Positions 49,979-63,100 of a stretch of 64,000 nt of DNA are shown piece after piece. The stretch lies in NCBI GenBank assembly GCA_013398955.1, contig VWPU01019009.1, positions 62,001-126,000 of the forward strand. The letters are read 5' to 3'. Position numbers and translations under genes: made by a program. Numbering within the stretch: position 1 is the first letter of the stretch; the number at the start of each line of letters is the position of its first letter. The notes under the pieces are model-generated. The model made no database searches. It worked only from the letters and a program-made list of their open reading frames with translations, and was not told the origin of the DNA. Source of the DNA: Callaeas wilsoni. Its lineage: Eukaryota; Chordata; Aves; Passeriformes; Callaeidae.

Positions 49979-52810
49979 ATATAGTCAGGAATAAAACTGC
50001 AGAAGTATCAATTAACATCTATTTTGATGCACTTATGCTTTAACAATAAAAGGAAAAAATGTTAAAATCAGAAATAAGGATGCATTTTTAATGTAAGTAT
50101 TCACAGAACAGCCTATTTTTGCACAACTATGTAGTATATTCCATAAAATATTTTTCACTAAACTAAATATACAATGCCCACTAGGTCTCACAGAATTAAT
50201 CAACCTTTTTTTACAGGTTTCCAGGCTATTAGAAAGCAGGTTATTGTGAGGTCACTGAAAACTAGTTATTAACATCGGCTTTTTTGGTATCTCTTAACAG
50301 GTCCTTTAACCATACTTTTTAAGTTCTCAGAATATAGTTTCACTATTTCTTCCTGATGTCTGAGTTTTAATCACTGCTCAAGTCACTGAAAGTCTTTCAA
50401 TTTCCACTAACAGAACTGAACTCATTACCAGGGCACAAAGATGCTTCAGGCCAGACCACAGAGTAAGACCCCATTCCTTTTCTGATCCTCCTTTTTCACC
50501 CATGAATGAATGCTGAAAATCCAGGAGGCAACTGTCTCCTGCCTGAAGAGGGGTCTGGGAGAGATTTTGAGGGACCCATTCCACACCAGCTGTTTCAGAA
50601 GTAGGTTTCTTCATCTGAAGATCAGGCCTTTTAAATCTGCTTATTTAAATATTAATTTATGTATTTAATTCTAAGTTGCCCGCATTCAGTCTTGCTAACT
50701 GGATGTATAGGAGTCACTGATAAATTCAAATTATGGTAGTTTTAAAATGTGGACACAACATTATATTTTGTGACAAGCTTCTACTGGCCATGGCTGCAGG
50801 CCTTATGCAAAACTGAAATGAATGTTAAGTAAGTTATTTTCTAGGTAATGAACTTGAATAACATTTTTAATCTTTTCTGGATGTTACCATTTTATAACCT
50901 GATTTGCTTTGCTCTTCCACACTATATATTAAAATATGCACCTTCTCAGCTTCTGAAAGAATATGATCATGAATGCAGTCCAACTCCTAGGATGTATCAT
51001 AACACTTTTTCTCAGTAGGTCAGGCCGAGATAAGAACTGCAGCAAACCCTGAGGCTTGCTGTACTGTCCAGATGTTGAGATTTCAGTAGAAGATGGGTGC
51101 TTTATACTTAAAATTAGGTGAATTTTCCAGCTAAAATGCAACTCTCATGATGATAATGGTACCCAAAAACCTCTGTGTGGGTGATCAGCACAAAGTTTAT
51201 GCCACACTTACACAATATTTTAAAACTTAGGGAAGGACTTATGTGCAGATGTGGGGGGTTCTGCTGTGCACTATAATGAATTCACCCAGTGGGATTTTAA
51301 TTTGCATACATTATCCTACTATCATGCCTCTCCCAAAGCTTTATGAGCTTGAGTGCTATACTGCCTGAATGTAGCTAGACTGCTTTCAGAAATTAGTTGG
51401 TTCATGCAAAGCCAGTGCAAAAATAATTGATTTTTGGAGCTTTGTTAGTTGTTCCCAAGCATATTTTTTCCATATTGGCACTTATATGATTTTTATTACA
51501 ATCTATGCTCACTAATACTATATTTAGCCTTTTACTCCAGGAGATTCTCATTAGTGCATTATATATTAATCAGAATTATTAATCCGTAACTTGTCCTGCA
51601 TCAGTACACACCACAATTTGTATATGGAAAAAAGGAAATCATTTTATTCACTCCAGATGGGAGATGGATTGTAAGGGTGAAAACTGAGCAAGTAGCAGAA
51701 ATTAAAGCCTTGGCTAGTGTTTTTCCTTTTATTTAAGTAAAATTGGTCAGTGTCTTATACTGACTGCAGGGGAGAGGTGAGAGAATGTGAAAGTTGCTCA
51801 ATGACAAAATATTGAAATCTCTTCATCCAGATCCTGCTTGGGTGAGGGCTAGCACAACTTTCTCGTGAATTGATTATCTTCAGAGGTACCAAACTAACTT
51901 AATCTCACCTCTTTAGTCCCCGGCCTGTCTGAGAGTTAAGATGCCCATAACATCAAACACAGCCCTGCGGGGGCTTGGTCCCTGGAAGCCATACTGATCT
52001 GTCCTTTGCATCCGCTGCAAGGTGGGCTCCTGAGCTGGGCCCGGGTACACAGCCACGGTGTGAAGGATGCCAGGCCCTGGTCAGGCAGTCCCGCAGGAGC
52101 TGCTGTGCAGAGGCAGCAATGCACTTTTGGTGCTTTAGGCAGGAGGGAAACAGACTCTTACCAGCTCTTCTGTGGCTCTGACACAGAGTGCCTGAAGACC
52201 TAGAATCGCTGATTCTAGTTGCAAGAGGGTGTTGTCCATAAGAATGATTAGTTTGTTATTTGTTGTTTTATTACAGTCTAGTAGTGCTGTGCAGAGCACC
52301 CTGCAGGCACCAATTACAGTCCTCATTCTGATCATAAAACATTGCAATCAAAATTTCAAAATATATTGGGCAGAAATCCAGCCTTAAATCCACCTTTCTT
52401 TAGAAAGAGTCTCTCTCTACCAAAGTGCCCTACCCCAATTCACTGTGAGCTAAGCTCTCCCCATCCTGAATAACAGCACTAATTAAGTGAAGTTTTTGGC
52501 TAATTGCATTTCATACTGCCGCTTAGGTTGACCTAATTTGTGTTTGGCAGTCTCTGTAAGGAAAGTTAGTCAGTGAAGAATAAGACACTGTGTTGCAGTA
52601 AACAACTCAATGGCAGTATCTGGGCAGTCCAAAACTGACATTTGTAGCTCTTCAAAGTTAAAAACAAAAAATTGTGTTTCTTTGTTGCTGATTTTATAAG
52701 CACTTGTAGGGCAAATTTAAACGGTGTAGTTGTTGCAGCACAAATATTGCCTGAGATGTGCACAGAAAACTGAGGAATCATTTCCTGTTTGCTGCATTGT
52801 TTCTTCACAG
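49979..52810. other. intergenic region, no recognisable gene
   Basis: AT-rich sequence without recognised exons. A TAAT-rich patch lies at about 51550-51592. A slightly GC-richer piece at 51960-52130 has open frames on both strands without known domains. Confidence 0.65.
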
Positions 52811-52819
52811 TGAAAGGAA

Positions 52820-53214
52820 TGAGGGATTTGTCTTTACAAACAAACTGTGGGTCTGCTAGCAGATAAAATTAGCACTGAGAGATAAAAGTAACAATGGGGA
52901 GAATTCCATAGGAATTCCACTGATTAACACAAGGAAAAGACAAAAGAGAGGGGGTATACATTAGAAGAGGGTCTTAGGTATCAGGCGTTCCGGGAAGTCT
53001 GTACCTCTCAAGTACCTCAGCCAATGGGGAAAGAGAGAGGGAAATGTGGTCGGGAAATTAGGATAAAAAGGAGGCTGCTTCCTCCAAAAATCGGAGAGAC
53101 CCCATGGGGAACGCCCCATGACCTCTCCCTTTATTCGAATAAAGTTACGGGACTCCTCTGTCTCCTTTTTGGACATAAACCTCTGGTGTTTGTGGATTAA
53201 TTTTCCTGACAACA
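52820..53214 (+). mobile_element. solo ERV LTR (left boundary approximate)
   Basis: An LTR-like layout is visible on the + strand: a U3 containing tagcagataaaattagcactgagaga-type text, a TATA-like ATAAAAAG at 53063-53070, an AATAAA at 53138-53143, and a U5 ending TGACAACA at 53214. About 75 bases separate the TATA-like box and the poly(A) signal, which suits a short R region. A perfect hairpin lies at 53103-53120. No gag, pol or env remains next to it and no target duplication was found. Confidence 0.6.
53103..53120 (+). other. perfect hairpin in the LTR transcribed region
   Basis: CATGGGG-AACG-CCCCATG is a perfect 7-base-pair stem with a four-base loop, placed 18 bases before the LTR AATAAA. 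It would fold stably in RNA. Function is unknown. Confidence 0.7.
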
Positions 53215-53261
53215 GCTTTCCCCCAGCAAGGGAATGATGTTGCCCAAACAAGCTACGAAGC

Positions 53262-53400
53262 TCGCCTGGGCCTGAGTGTCACTCAGTGTTGCGGTCCCCC
53301 GTGGCTGCGGGGGATGCGCGCAGTGGCACACGCGCTGCGGTGCGCTGGGGCAGGCACGGGGACGGCACTGGAAGGAGCTGGGCGGGGATCAGTGCCTCAC
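53262..53400. other. CpG-rich patch next to the LTR
   Basis: About fourteen CpGs lie in roughly 135 bases, beginning about 50 bases after the LTR's right end. It could be retained internal retroviral leader sequence or an independent small CpG island. I do not recognise a primer-binding site. Confidence 0.45.
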
Positions 53401-53814
53401 CCAGCCCTGCCCTTTCCTGCAAACCTGCACAAGGGGAGAGGACAGTGGCTCGATGATGCAGATGGCTTGAGGAAGCCCACTGTCTCTTTGATGCTGCAGA
53501 TAATAAATGGTTAGAGGGAAGAGGGAGCCTTAAGCTCCTTTCTCAGCTTACCTGGCATGTGGATTCTCATTGCAATCCAATACAGGGAACTTCAGCAGTC
53601 CTTACACCCACACAAAGGGCTGCTGAAGTTGAGCCAGGAATGTCACAATTGCAGTGGCAAAGGCCTGAGTCTGAAGGAGGGTTCCGCCGTGTGTCCGCAC
53701 TAAGCTACATGAATTAATAAGAGTGTCATGCTCAGAGCAGCTCACCGCTGGCTTTGCTGAAGATCACCTCACTGCAAGATGGCTGGCAAGTATACGGTCA
53801 CGCACTGGTTAACA

Positions 53815-54370
53815 GAGGCCTGTGAAGGTCATCAACTCCAGCCTCTTTCTGGAAGCAGGACTAGCAGCAGTGCTGGTTTATAGGTCGGCTGTGACTTTGG
53901 TCAAGTCCTGTAAGCATCCAAGGACTGAGACTCCCCTGCCTTCCCAGACAACCTCTTCCAGTGCTGCACTGCCCTCCTAGCGGAAATGTTTTTGTGATGT
54001 GCAGTCTGAATCTCCAGTTTGTGGCCATAGCTGCATGTTATATCATCTGCCCGCTCAGAGAGATTCAGTTTTCTCATGCTTCTGACATGTCAAAATCTTC
54101 ACTAAAGTCAATAAATACTCCATCTAGCCTGCTCCTCCCATTAGTATACATGGTAATTTCCTCACGGACTGCAGTCAGGTTTGTCAAGGATTTACCCTTG
54201 GTTTATCTTTCCACCCTTATGAAACTGGAAATGATCCCCAAGGTTCATGCTCCCTGATCTTTCCAGGGCTGAGGTGAGCCTTACTTGTCTACAGTTCCTC
54301 TTCCCGGGTCTTCCTTCTTGCCTTGACTACAGACAGATGTAATATTAGCTTTTTTCTAGTAAGTATAACA
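53815..54370 (-). mobile_element. old CR1 LINE, deleted between reverse transcriptase and 3' end
   Basis: Read on the minus strand from the right, 54360-54090 resembles the CR1 reverse-transcriptase core (translated pieces like KKEDPG, then KGKS.LTNL in broken frames). From about 54060 down to 53815 it resembles the CR1 C-terminal and 3' untranslated part (ctcttccagtgctgcactgccctc on the + strand). The several hundred codons normally between them are missing. It is heavily mutated and not functional. It may instead be two separate adjacent insertions. Confidence 0.6.
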
Positions 54371-57300
54371 GCTTACACTCCCCCAGTTTCACTATTGTCT
54401 TCATCTCAGCAGTTGTTTAGTAACTGTTCTAAAAGCCTCTCACATGAATTGTGTTTTATACACGTTCTACAGACTCCTGCCACTTCAAAATCATTCCTGA
54501 CTGTTTAAGATACCAGTTTCCCCTTGGAGAACATACCATCCATGTCCTTTACTTCCTTCATTTTGAAGAGAGCTGCCTGGTTGGAACACAAGTTGAGAGC
54601 CATTGAAAGGAGGGACAGTTATGAAGACAGAAAATTAACGCAGAACTGATGACAAACACTGGCTATCTTCTTTTCACTGAATAGAGGTTAAATTTTTCAC
54701 CCTGTAAGATATGTTTCAAAACTTGATTATTTGTTCCAGTTACTTTACTGTAAGTGTCCTGTATTTTTTCTTCTTTTGGGAGGAATATAGACTGCTAATT
54801 GCTTTTGCAACCAGCTTGCCATAACATAATTTACCCTTCTCTTTTGGGTACTAGCGACAGAGTTTCATGAAAGAAGCATTTTCAAAATTACAGAAATTAA
54901 CTTAATGGCTGTTATGCTTTATTCAAGTTAAATTCTCTCTCCCAAAATATAGATTTTACTTAACATAATATAATTAATGTTTTAGGCATGCCAAATGTGT
55001 ATATATATACACATTATATAGCTGAGCGCAAAAATCCAGGAAACACTCCTTATATGACTTCACCACGCCATTCATATATCACACAATAATAAGGATGATA
55101 AGTAACTGGAATATAGGTATTTACATCACAGAAGGGGTTTTTTTATAAAGCAAGGGTTTCCTTAGTCTCTTAAATCACAAATGTGGTTCTTAAATTTTCT
55201 GCTTGCTGTACATCTGATGTAAAACTTAGTCAAATGGTTGCTTCATTCCTACACTCCTTCTGATACCTGAAATCCATACCTGAAATTATAATATTAAGAA
55301 ACAAAATTGCAGATGTCAACAAGGGCAGTCAATTATATATACTTAGGTTGTTTTAGCAAATAGGCCTCCCTCTGACAATTCAACCATTAAATCATTTAAT
55401 GGAATTAAATTAATTGTATAGGAAAGTCTGCCCTGTGCTATGTATATTACCTCAGCTTTTAGTGTGTGGTATGCAAGTTACCAAAATTTAACCCCCAGCT
55501 TTCACTGTTCATCCTTCAGAGCTAGTTCAGTCAAATTTGTACTGTTCTCTCTGGGCTTCCAGTCAGCTGTCCTGCCCTACACATGCTCCTTTTCCAAGGC
55601 ACAAAACATGAGATCACGCCAGAAGGAAAGCTGCCTGTGCAACATAATATGAGGAGAGCCAAATATTTCTGCAGTGCTGTAGAAGTTGCACATGCAGTAT
55701 GTATTGCATGGACATGGGTGGATTAGGTATGTGGTACTTACTGGAATGTAAATGTTCTGTTTCATGCCTATTCAACATCTCTACTGCCTATACACCCAAC
55801 AGCCTGTGCTCTGATCTAACAGTTGCAGCTCACTAGAAGTAAAAACAGCAACTGTACAAGAAAAAAGATGAAGTCGCAGAGACTGAACAGTGAATAGGAA
55901 TTTCTGACAGTCAGTACTGGATGCGTGTGAGAGGGACAGAGAGCATGAGCAAGTCAGAGCCTCGCAGAGTCTCAATGTACTAGCCCAGCTTTTCAAAGAG
56001 GCATAGCTCGTCGACTGAACCCATGCATCAATCCTACTCTTCCTATAATTCTGTCAACTCTAATAAAAGGAGAAATTAAACATTTTGCTGTCCCAAATCA
56101 CTGCGTTCAGATAGTTCTTGTTAGGTTTCTACCCTGATGGCTTCCTGCAGGATTCACCATTTCCCCTTTTCTTCTCCCTAAAGGAATTATGTCCAGCGGT
56201 TATCCTGCTCCTTTCAAGATAATGTCAGGTGAGTGCACAGCATTCCCCATGCCAGAAGTCTTCCTTCCCTGCATTATGTAGGGTTTACCGTCAACTCACA
56301 GACAATTACTTTACCTGATACTTGTCAACATGCAGGCATACAAGAATTCTTTACCTCCAAAACTGTCTACTCAGCACCATCCTCTGTGGACTTTGCCCTC
56401 CTTTCAGCCTGTCTGGAAGGAACGAATGGGGTGGAAAGGAGACAACAAGCTCAGTCTCAAGCTGTTGCTTTCAGAGTTGAGCTGGGAAGCTCTTCAGAAG
56501 GGTATCTTGCACAACTGGAGCCCTGGACTCCAGAAGGGAAGCTCTGAGAGCCCAGCACCAAGGAAGACAGATGGCCAGAGAACAGGTTCTTCAGAGCCTT
56601 TGTGTTTCTTTAGCAGCAGTGAAAGTAGAACCACTGTGAAACCCACAAAGCAGTAGCCAGGGTACAGCTAGCAGCTTGCAGGACATGCTCCATGGCCTGT
56701 ATTAGGTGGCCACTCTCACAGAACTGAAACAGATCCACCACCCATCTCACCACTCAGCCCCAGCCAACAGCAGAAAGGCAAAAGTCAGGAATTTACATTC
56801 CCCAAAACAGTGAATATCCATTATTTTCATATCACCTAAAACAAACCGGCTGATTTCTGTTAATTACAGCTTAGATAAAATAAATTTATAGGTAATTCAC
56901 ATGCAGCATTTTGTATAGCAGCATGTGAATTAGCTTGGCATCCAGTTCTGACCTGCCACATCCATAATGGTGGTATGAAGTCAGTGGATCTATTTGCAGA
57001 GTGGTATAATGCTTGAATTAAGGGCACAAGGGCAGGGAAAGAGGCCGTGCAAAATCTGACTCATTTACCTATAAATCACCTTATGGTTGGGAAGATATTT
57101 ATTTACTGATATTGGGACACAATCAGTAAGAGAAGCCACAAGAACAAGTGATGACAAGACTGCTGTATTCCCAGGAAAGGTTAAGGTTTGGTGTTGATAC
57201 TCTGACACACAGGAATGAGCAAATTTGTTTTTAACAGCTTTTACTCCAGGTGATTAGATGGGGTGAGACAGGTTTGTTACTAGTAAAGCATTTATCTTTC

Positions 57301-59534
57301 TTTTCAGAAACAGTACACAACATCTATGAGACGTAATTGATCAGACACACCCTCTAGGAGATACATCCTTCCTACTCTTGTAAGCCAGTAAAATCTACAT
57401 TTTCATCTTAGACTAATCACATGAACCACGCTGGATGCTCAGAGCCAGCATCTCACCGCATGTAAACCAAAGTAGCTCCTCTCAAGGCAGTGGAGCAGCG
57501 CCAGCTGTGCTGTTTCAGATCAGATCTACAAACCTCCATGCATGTGTTGGTCTGCCTAAGGAGCAGTGTGAAGTTACCTGTTTACAGAAGTAGGCCTTCA
57601 AAACATGTAGAAAACATATTGCGCAGAAAGTTTGCCCTTGTCAAGAATCATGAATCCAGGGGTCTTTACATCAAGAGCTCTCTTTCAATTAAGAGCAATG
57701 TATTGCACTTGAACATGAGTTTTTATTATCTAGAACTTGGATATCTACACTAATATCTACAATTATTCTTTTGTGTATTAGAATGACTTTTAAGTAGTTA
57801 CAAATAGAAGAACCATGAAACATAGACTATGTTGTCTGTAAAACAGGCTTCCATCAAAAAAAATTGCCTTACAGGCACCACAAGCATTATAAAACATGAA
57901 ATAATACTATATTATTGAAATTTAAATTGTTTTAGCACACTGACCTGGTCTTCCAATCAAATTTAACCAAGAGACACTTAATTCAAAAGAACTGTCCTTT
58001 TTAACATGTTAATAACTGTGGGGTTCCCAGAACAGTGGCACAGTTTATTGGAGACCCCCCGGCTCTGCTGTCCTTGATTTCAGATCCAGAAAAAGGCAGA
58101 AATAAGCCACAAGTAAAATCCTTTTTTCAGAGATTGGCCCTGTGCCTCTCAGGAAAGACACAGACCATGGAATTGCACACTAGGGAAGAGTTCAGGCCTA
58201 CCTCCATACCTAGTTTAATGCTGGAGTTGCATCCACCAGCCCATAATAATTCCTCAGAGGATGAGAAGCAACTCTGCTGTAAACCGCAAGGGTTTGCTGA
58301 TCTGGGATCACAAAGCAACACTCTTTGACTAAGGATCTTGATGGCACTGAGCTTATTATCTAAAAGCTTTGAACAGAGCATGTGTGCCTCCACATGTGTT
58401 AATACACAGATATTTTTAAAATAGTATCCTCCCAAAACAAGCAAAGTAAACCAAGACTAAAATTCTCAGATTTAGTTATTATAATCTCTGATCTGTCTTT
58501 AATTTGTTTTCTGTTATCATTGATCTCTAACAACTTAGGTAACCAGCACAGGTAAGCTACACAGTATTGTTATGGTTTGGTAAATGCAGGCAGCTTTATA
58601 TTAGGAATATTGTTCGTGTATTTTTTTCAGAGGCTGGCCTTGATTTCTTTGCTGCCTCTAGTCTACTGCAGACTGTCAAGGACTGGCACTTCCCAAAGAG
58701 CTGCCATTACAAGAATATGTAGCTGCCTCTTTCCACAGGTTCAATCTTGTACCTGAATTTTGGAAAGGCCTATGATGGGAGGAGGAAGTGAAGGAAATTG
58801 GATTATTTTGTTTTTACTACTCTGATATATCTAGTAATCAGGCAATTTATCAATCCTCCTTGCCAAAACCTAACTATGTACTTAAAGTTTGAAAGTATTT
58901 ATTATGTAGCAAACCACTATGGTTTATTGGGCCATATATAATTTGCCTGGGAGACTATAAGGACTAGAACATGAATCCTTCCAGGCAGCTGATGCAACTT
59001 GTAAGCTGTGCATGGGCACAAAACCTCAGTTCTCCCACCTGAGCAGTGTGCAGGAAATCTCCTATTATTCAAGCTCCTGCCCTGAGATGCAGAGTCCAGG
59101 CAGCAAGGGCGTCCCAGGCTGTGCTTCCCCGCTGAGGATTTGTCCCCACTAGCCAGTGATGAAATGCAGTGCAGTGCAGCCTGCCACTTCTTGCAAATCT
59201 CAGAGACTTATACTCAAAAGGGACACAAATACAAGTTTCTAGGCATAAAGGGACATAATTCTGGTAGCTTTGCACAGAGAACTGAACTTTCCTCTAAACA
59301 GTAGCAATTAAAAGGCAGTAAAATAATGTCTGATGGAAGTGTTGCCTTTTTACAGCCACAAGGCTGATAACAGTCCTTAAAATAGTTTGTGAGATGTGAG
59401 CTTCAGTCAGTAAGGGAAAACACTCAATAAGATCTTATAAAATAAATTATTTTGTTGGTTTAAAGATTTACTATCACAGGAAACAAATAGTTTCACTAAA
59501 TCAGATGCAGATTTATATTTAGAATCTTATTGTA
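54371..59534. other. intergenic region, no recognisable gene
   Basis: About 5 kb, mostly AT-rich, with a gtatatatatacac microsatellite-like run near 55000. Open frames at 56233-56547, 56330-56656, 58035-58328 and 58127-58444 have no recognised domain. No confident transposon was seen. Confidence 0.65.
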
Positions 59535-60116
59535 CAGTGGTTTGGTTTGGAAGGAACCTTAAAGAACATGTAGTTCCAACACCCATGACATGGGCAGGGA
59601 TACCTTCCACTAGACCAGGTTGCTCAAAGCCCCCCATCAAACTGGCCTTGAACACTTCCAGGGATGGGACATCCACAGCTTCTCTGGACAATCTGTTTAA
59701 GTGCCTCACCACCCTCATAGTGAAGCATTTCTTCCTAATACCTAATCTAAACCTACTCTCAGTTTAAAGGCTTTCCCCCTTGTCCTATCACTGCATGCCC
59801 TTGTAAAATGCCCCTCTCCAGCCTTCACATAGGCCCTCTCTAAGTACCGCAAGGCTGCTATAGTCTTCCTGAAGCCTTCTCTTCTCCAGGCTAAACAACC
59901 CCAACTCTCAGCCTTTCCTCTTAGGAGAACTGGCCTATCCTTCTCGTCATCTTCATGGCCCTCCTCCAGAGGTCCGTTTTTTCTTATGTTGGAGTCCCCA
60001 GGCCTGAACACAGTACTTTGGGCAGGTTCTCATGAGAGTGGAGTAGAGGGGCAGAACCACCTTCCTCAACCTGCTCGTCACACTTCTTTTGATGCAGCCC
60101 CAGATTACAGTTAGAA
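59535..60116 (-). mobile_element. CR1 LINE, longest copy in the window (about 580 bases)
   Basis: The complement of the C-terminal part of CR1 ORF2 plus 3' region is present. Its minus-strand frame 59527-59718 gives LNRLSREAVDVPSLEVFKAS, the CR1 ORF2 terminus. Further upstream on the minus strand are the conserved stretches around the text tgttcaggcctggggactcc and ctggagaagagaaggcttc. Frameshifts split the open frame (59742-60011 and 59527-59718 are in different frames). It is 5'-truncated and inactive. Confidence 0.88.
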
Positions 60117-63100
60117 GGTACTCTGCATAAATACTATGACCTTTCTTTGTAGTAGATATATCAGACAGACATCTTAATGAGGACTATGATGACAAAGCAA
60201 GAAGACAGCTTAGCTTCTCACAGAAAATCTTAGAAGTGCACAGGTCTTAGCATAAGCATGTTTGTGAGATTAATGCATTTTGAATATTTCCATAACCCAC
60301 AGAGGAGAGAGGGAATACACAGGAATGTCATGCCAGGGCTGCTCAGGCCATGATCTCATTTCAGTGCTTCCTTTTGGGACCAGCCCAATACTGGTATGCC
60401 TCCCACTGCAGCACCCAAAAACAAGAGAAGCAGTTCCTGGGTCGGGGCTTGGAGAGCTCATAAAAGACAAAATGCACATCATCTGTGCAAGCAACTTTAC
60501 GAAAAAGCTAGAATATGGCCAGAGATAAGTAGGGTAAATGAACACCATTAGACCTGGTTAGAGCATATGATCTCTAATTACTACTTCCAGAACACTTTGA
60601 TGTCCTTACAGAGACATTATATGAAGTTCAAAATGACTTGTTAATAAGTAAGATTTTCAAACGCATTTGAATAGTGAATGAGTTCCAGAGACCGCTAAGT
60701 TACATAGGTAGCTTTGAAAATTTCCCCTCAAGATAATAAATGTATGTCCCGCCACTTGCTAAAAATCCTTTCTTCTGCAGTGGCACAGTATTACTTGCAC
60801 ACATTTTGTAGTCATGTTTTTGTTCTCTGACTAACTGAAAGCATAGCCTCAGTGTATCACTGTGTATGTTGTGCAAGAGCACATTTGGAATTTGCATTTT
60901 TTAGATTACCAGACAATAAAAAAACCCTGAGATTGCACAGATATGCACCACCCTTCATTAGAGGCAGTGATATTCTCTCCCACCCAGTCCTGCCCAACCA
61001 AGACAATATTGCACATACGCCTCCAGACAATGAGACTACCACACCTTTTGCCTCTAATTAAAATTATTAAGTTGAGATGGAAATAAATGCATTTCAGTCT
61101 GTGCTTGTTAGCCAAATGTCTTGATAAAACTGAACATGTTCTGCTGCTGCCCACCATCTGTCCCTCTAAATACTTTTTGAAAACACTGAATAGGAAAACA
61201 GATTTGTCATTACTGACTTCCACAATTTTATACCATGCCCTCAGTTTTTTCTTTATCCAGACCTGTAGAATCCACAGAATGGGGCAAATTTTTTCCCTAT
61301 TTAAACAATTTTGCACTCGACACATTTCAGTAGAAAAGATTCAAACCTAATGCATGTAGAAACCTATGCAGAGCAATGAGGATACCCTTATTGAGAACAG
61401 TATTTTGGGGCAATCTTGCTTCTCCTCTCTCAATTAATTCCTCACATATTCTCAGTCCTTTCAACGCTAGAGAAGCTCTCATGGAAGCACTGTGACTCCC
61501 TGTCTTTGACAAAGAGGTTACTTTTCATAGCTTTGCAGCCTTTGAGGCATCAAAACAATGTACATTTTCTCAGCTTTCCTTTGTTGCTGAGAATTCAGAC
61601 ACCTGCAAGAAAATATGCCTTTCCCATTACTGAGATAAAGAAACCCTCCTAGGCACCCATAGCATCTAGTCCTGCCATGATTCCCAGTATTTTGCCCCGA
61701 TACAATCAAGAAATCTCAGCTGATGCAACACAGCAGCCCAGCCACTGATCAATGTGGGTTGCCAAGGTCAATGCTGTTTCTTACGAAGACTCCCCACTGA
61801 ATTTTAAGTCCAGTCACCATCCCCAGGCTTCCAGTGAGCTGTTTTAACTATTGTGCCATAGGCTTTCTTAAAAGCTTCACCTCAGGTACAACGTTCTAGT
61901 CAACTGGTATTTGTAAAACAAAGGAAAATGTACTTTGCCTGAGGCTGGTGCTAATCTCTAGAGAAAAACAGGAATATCTCCTACTGCTGCAGGACCAACT
62001 GTGACCTCTCTTTCCATAGATTATTGCAATTAGTTCTTATTTTTTTCAAACTACTCTTCTTTCTTATCACAGAAGCTCTTCCCAAAAGACAAGTGGGAAT
62101 TATGTATTTATAAAATTCAGCTTCACAATGAGTGTGAATAAACAGTACCAGATACTAACATTATCCCATCACAAGATGAGAACTGGCTCACATGGGTGCA
62201 GGTATTAAAATCCTCAGGGCTTGAGTTCAGGCAACACAGCAGCCACTCTTTCTTTGGCAAGTTTTGGCGAGATAAAGGCTAAGTGTGAAGATTTCTGGAA
62301 TACCAGCACTGTTGAAGAAAAAGCTGCTCAGCTGATATTAAATCAGTTGAAGAGTGTTGCCTAATCCCATGGCATTCCAGGTCATGTGAGGCTAGGGCTG
62401 CTTGGGAAGGAGCAGTAGTACCTCCTCCTCCTCCTCAAACCAGTGCAAAGCTCTGCTTGCTGCCAGAAGGGACAAGAACAAGAATAGGACAGAAAGGTCT
62501 CTAATACTAAATGCAAGAAGAGTGTGATTTTTCTGAAGTAGAGAAATACAAGGAGGTCACAAGGAATGGCAGCAGCAAGATTTAAAATTATAACAGATGT
62601 ATCTAAAAGGCTTCTAGACAAACCATGCACAGGAAAATGGCCTTTTTTCAGTCTTCTATGAGTTAAACTCCATTTGCAAATTCTCTCTAGAAATTCCTTA
62701 GGAGCAGGCTTTCCTCTGCAATTTCTGGTCCCATCCATTTCAGGTTAGACTGGAAATATTGAGAAAGAGGCTCCTGACTCACTAACAGCCCAGGCTTTCT
62801 CAGGCTATTGACTCCCTCATATTCAAATCCACAAACTTCTCAGGAAGTACAGATATACGAGTCTGAGGATGTTATCTTATAAGGCAAAACATCAGACAGG
62901 CCTCAAAAGTCAGAAACAAAATTTTGCATCATTACCAAGGCTGTTTATGACAACCAAAGTGAGAACAATGAGGAAAGGTGAGGATGAAAATAGGCATTTC
63001 GTCGTAACTGGAATTTGTTTCTGTTTCCTCTCCTTACGATGATGTTTTGGAGGTTTTTTCCCCCTCTCCTCCTTGTTTTCAGTTACATTTCAATTACATA

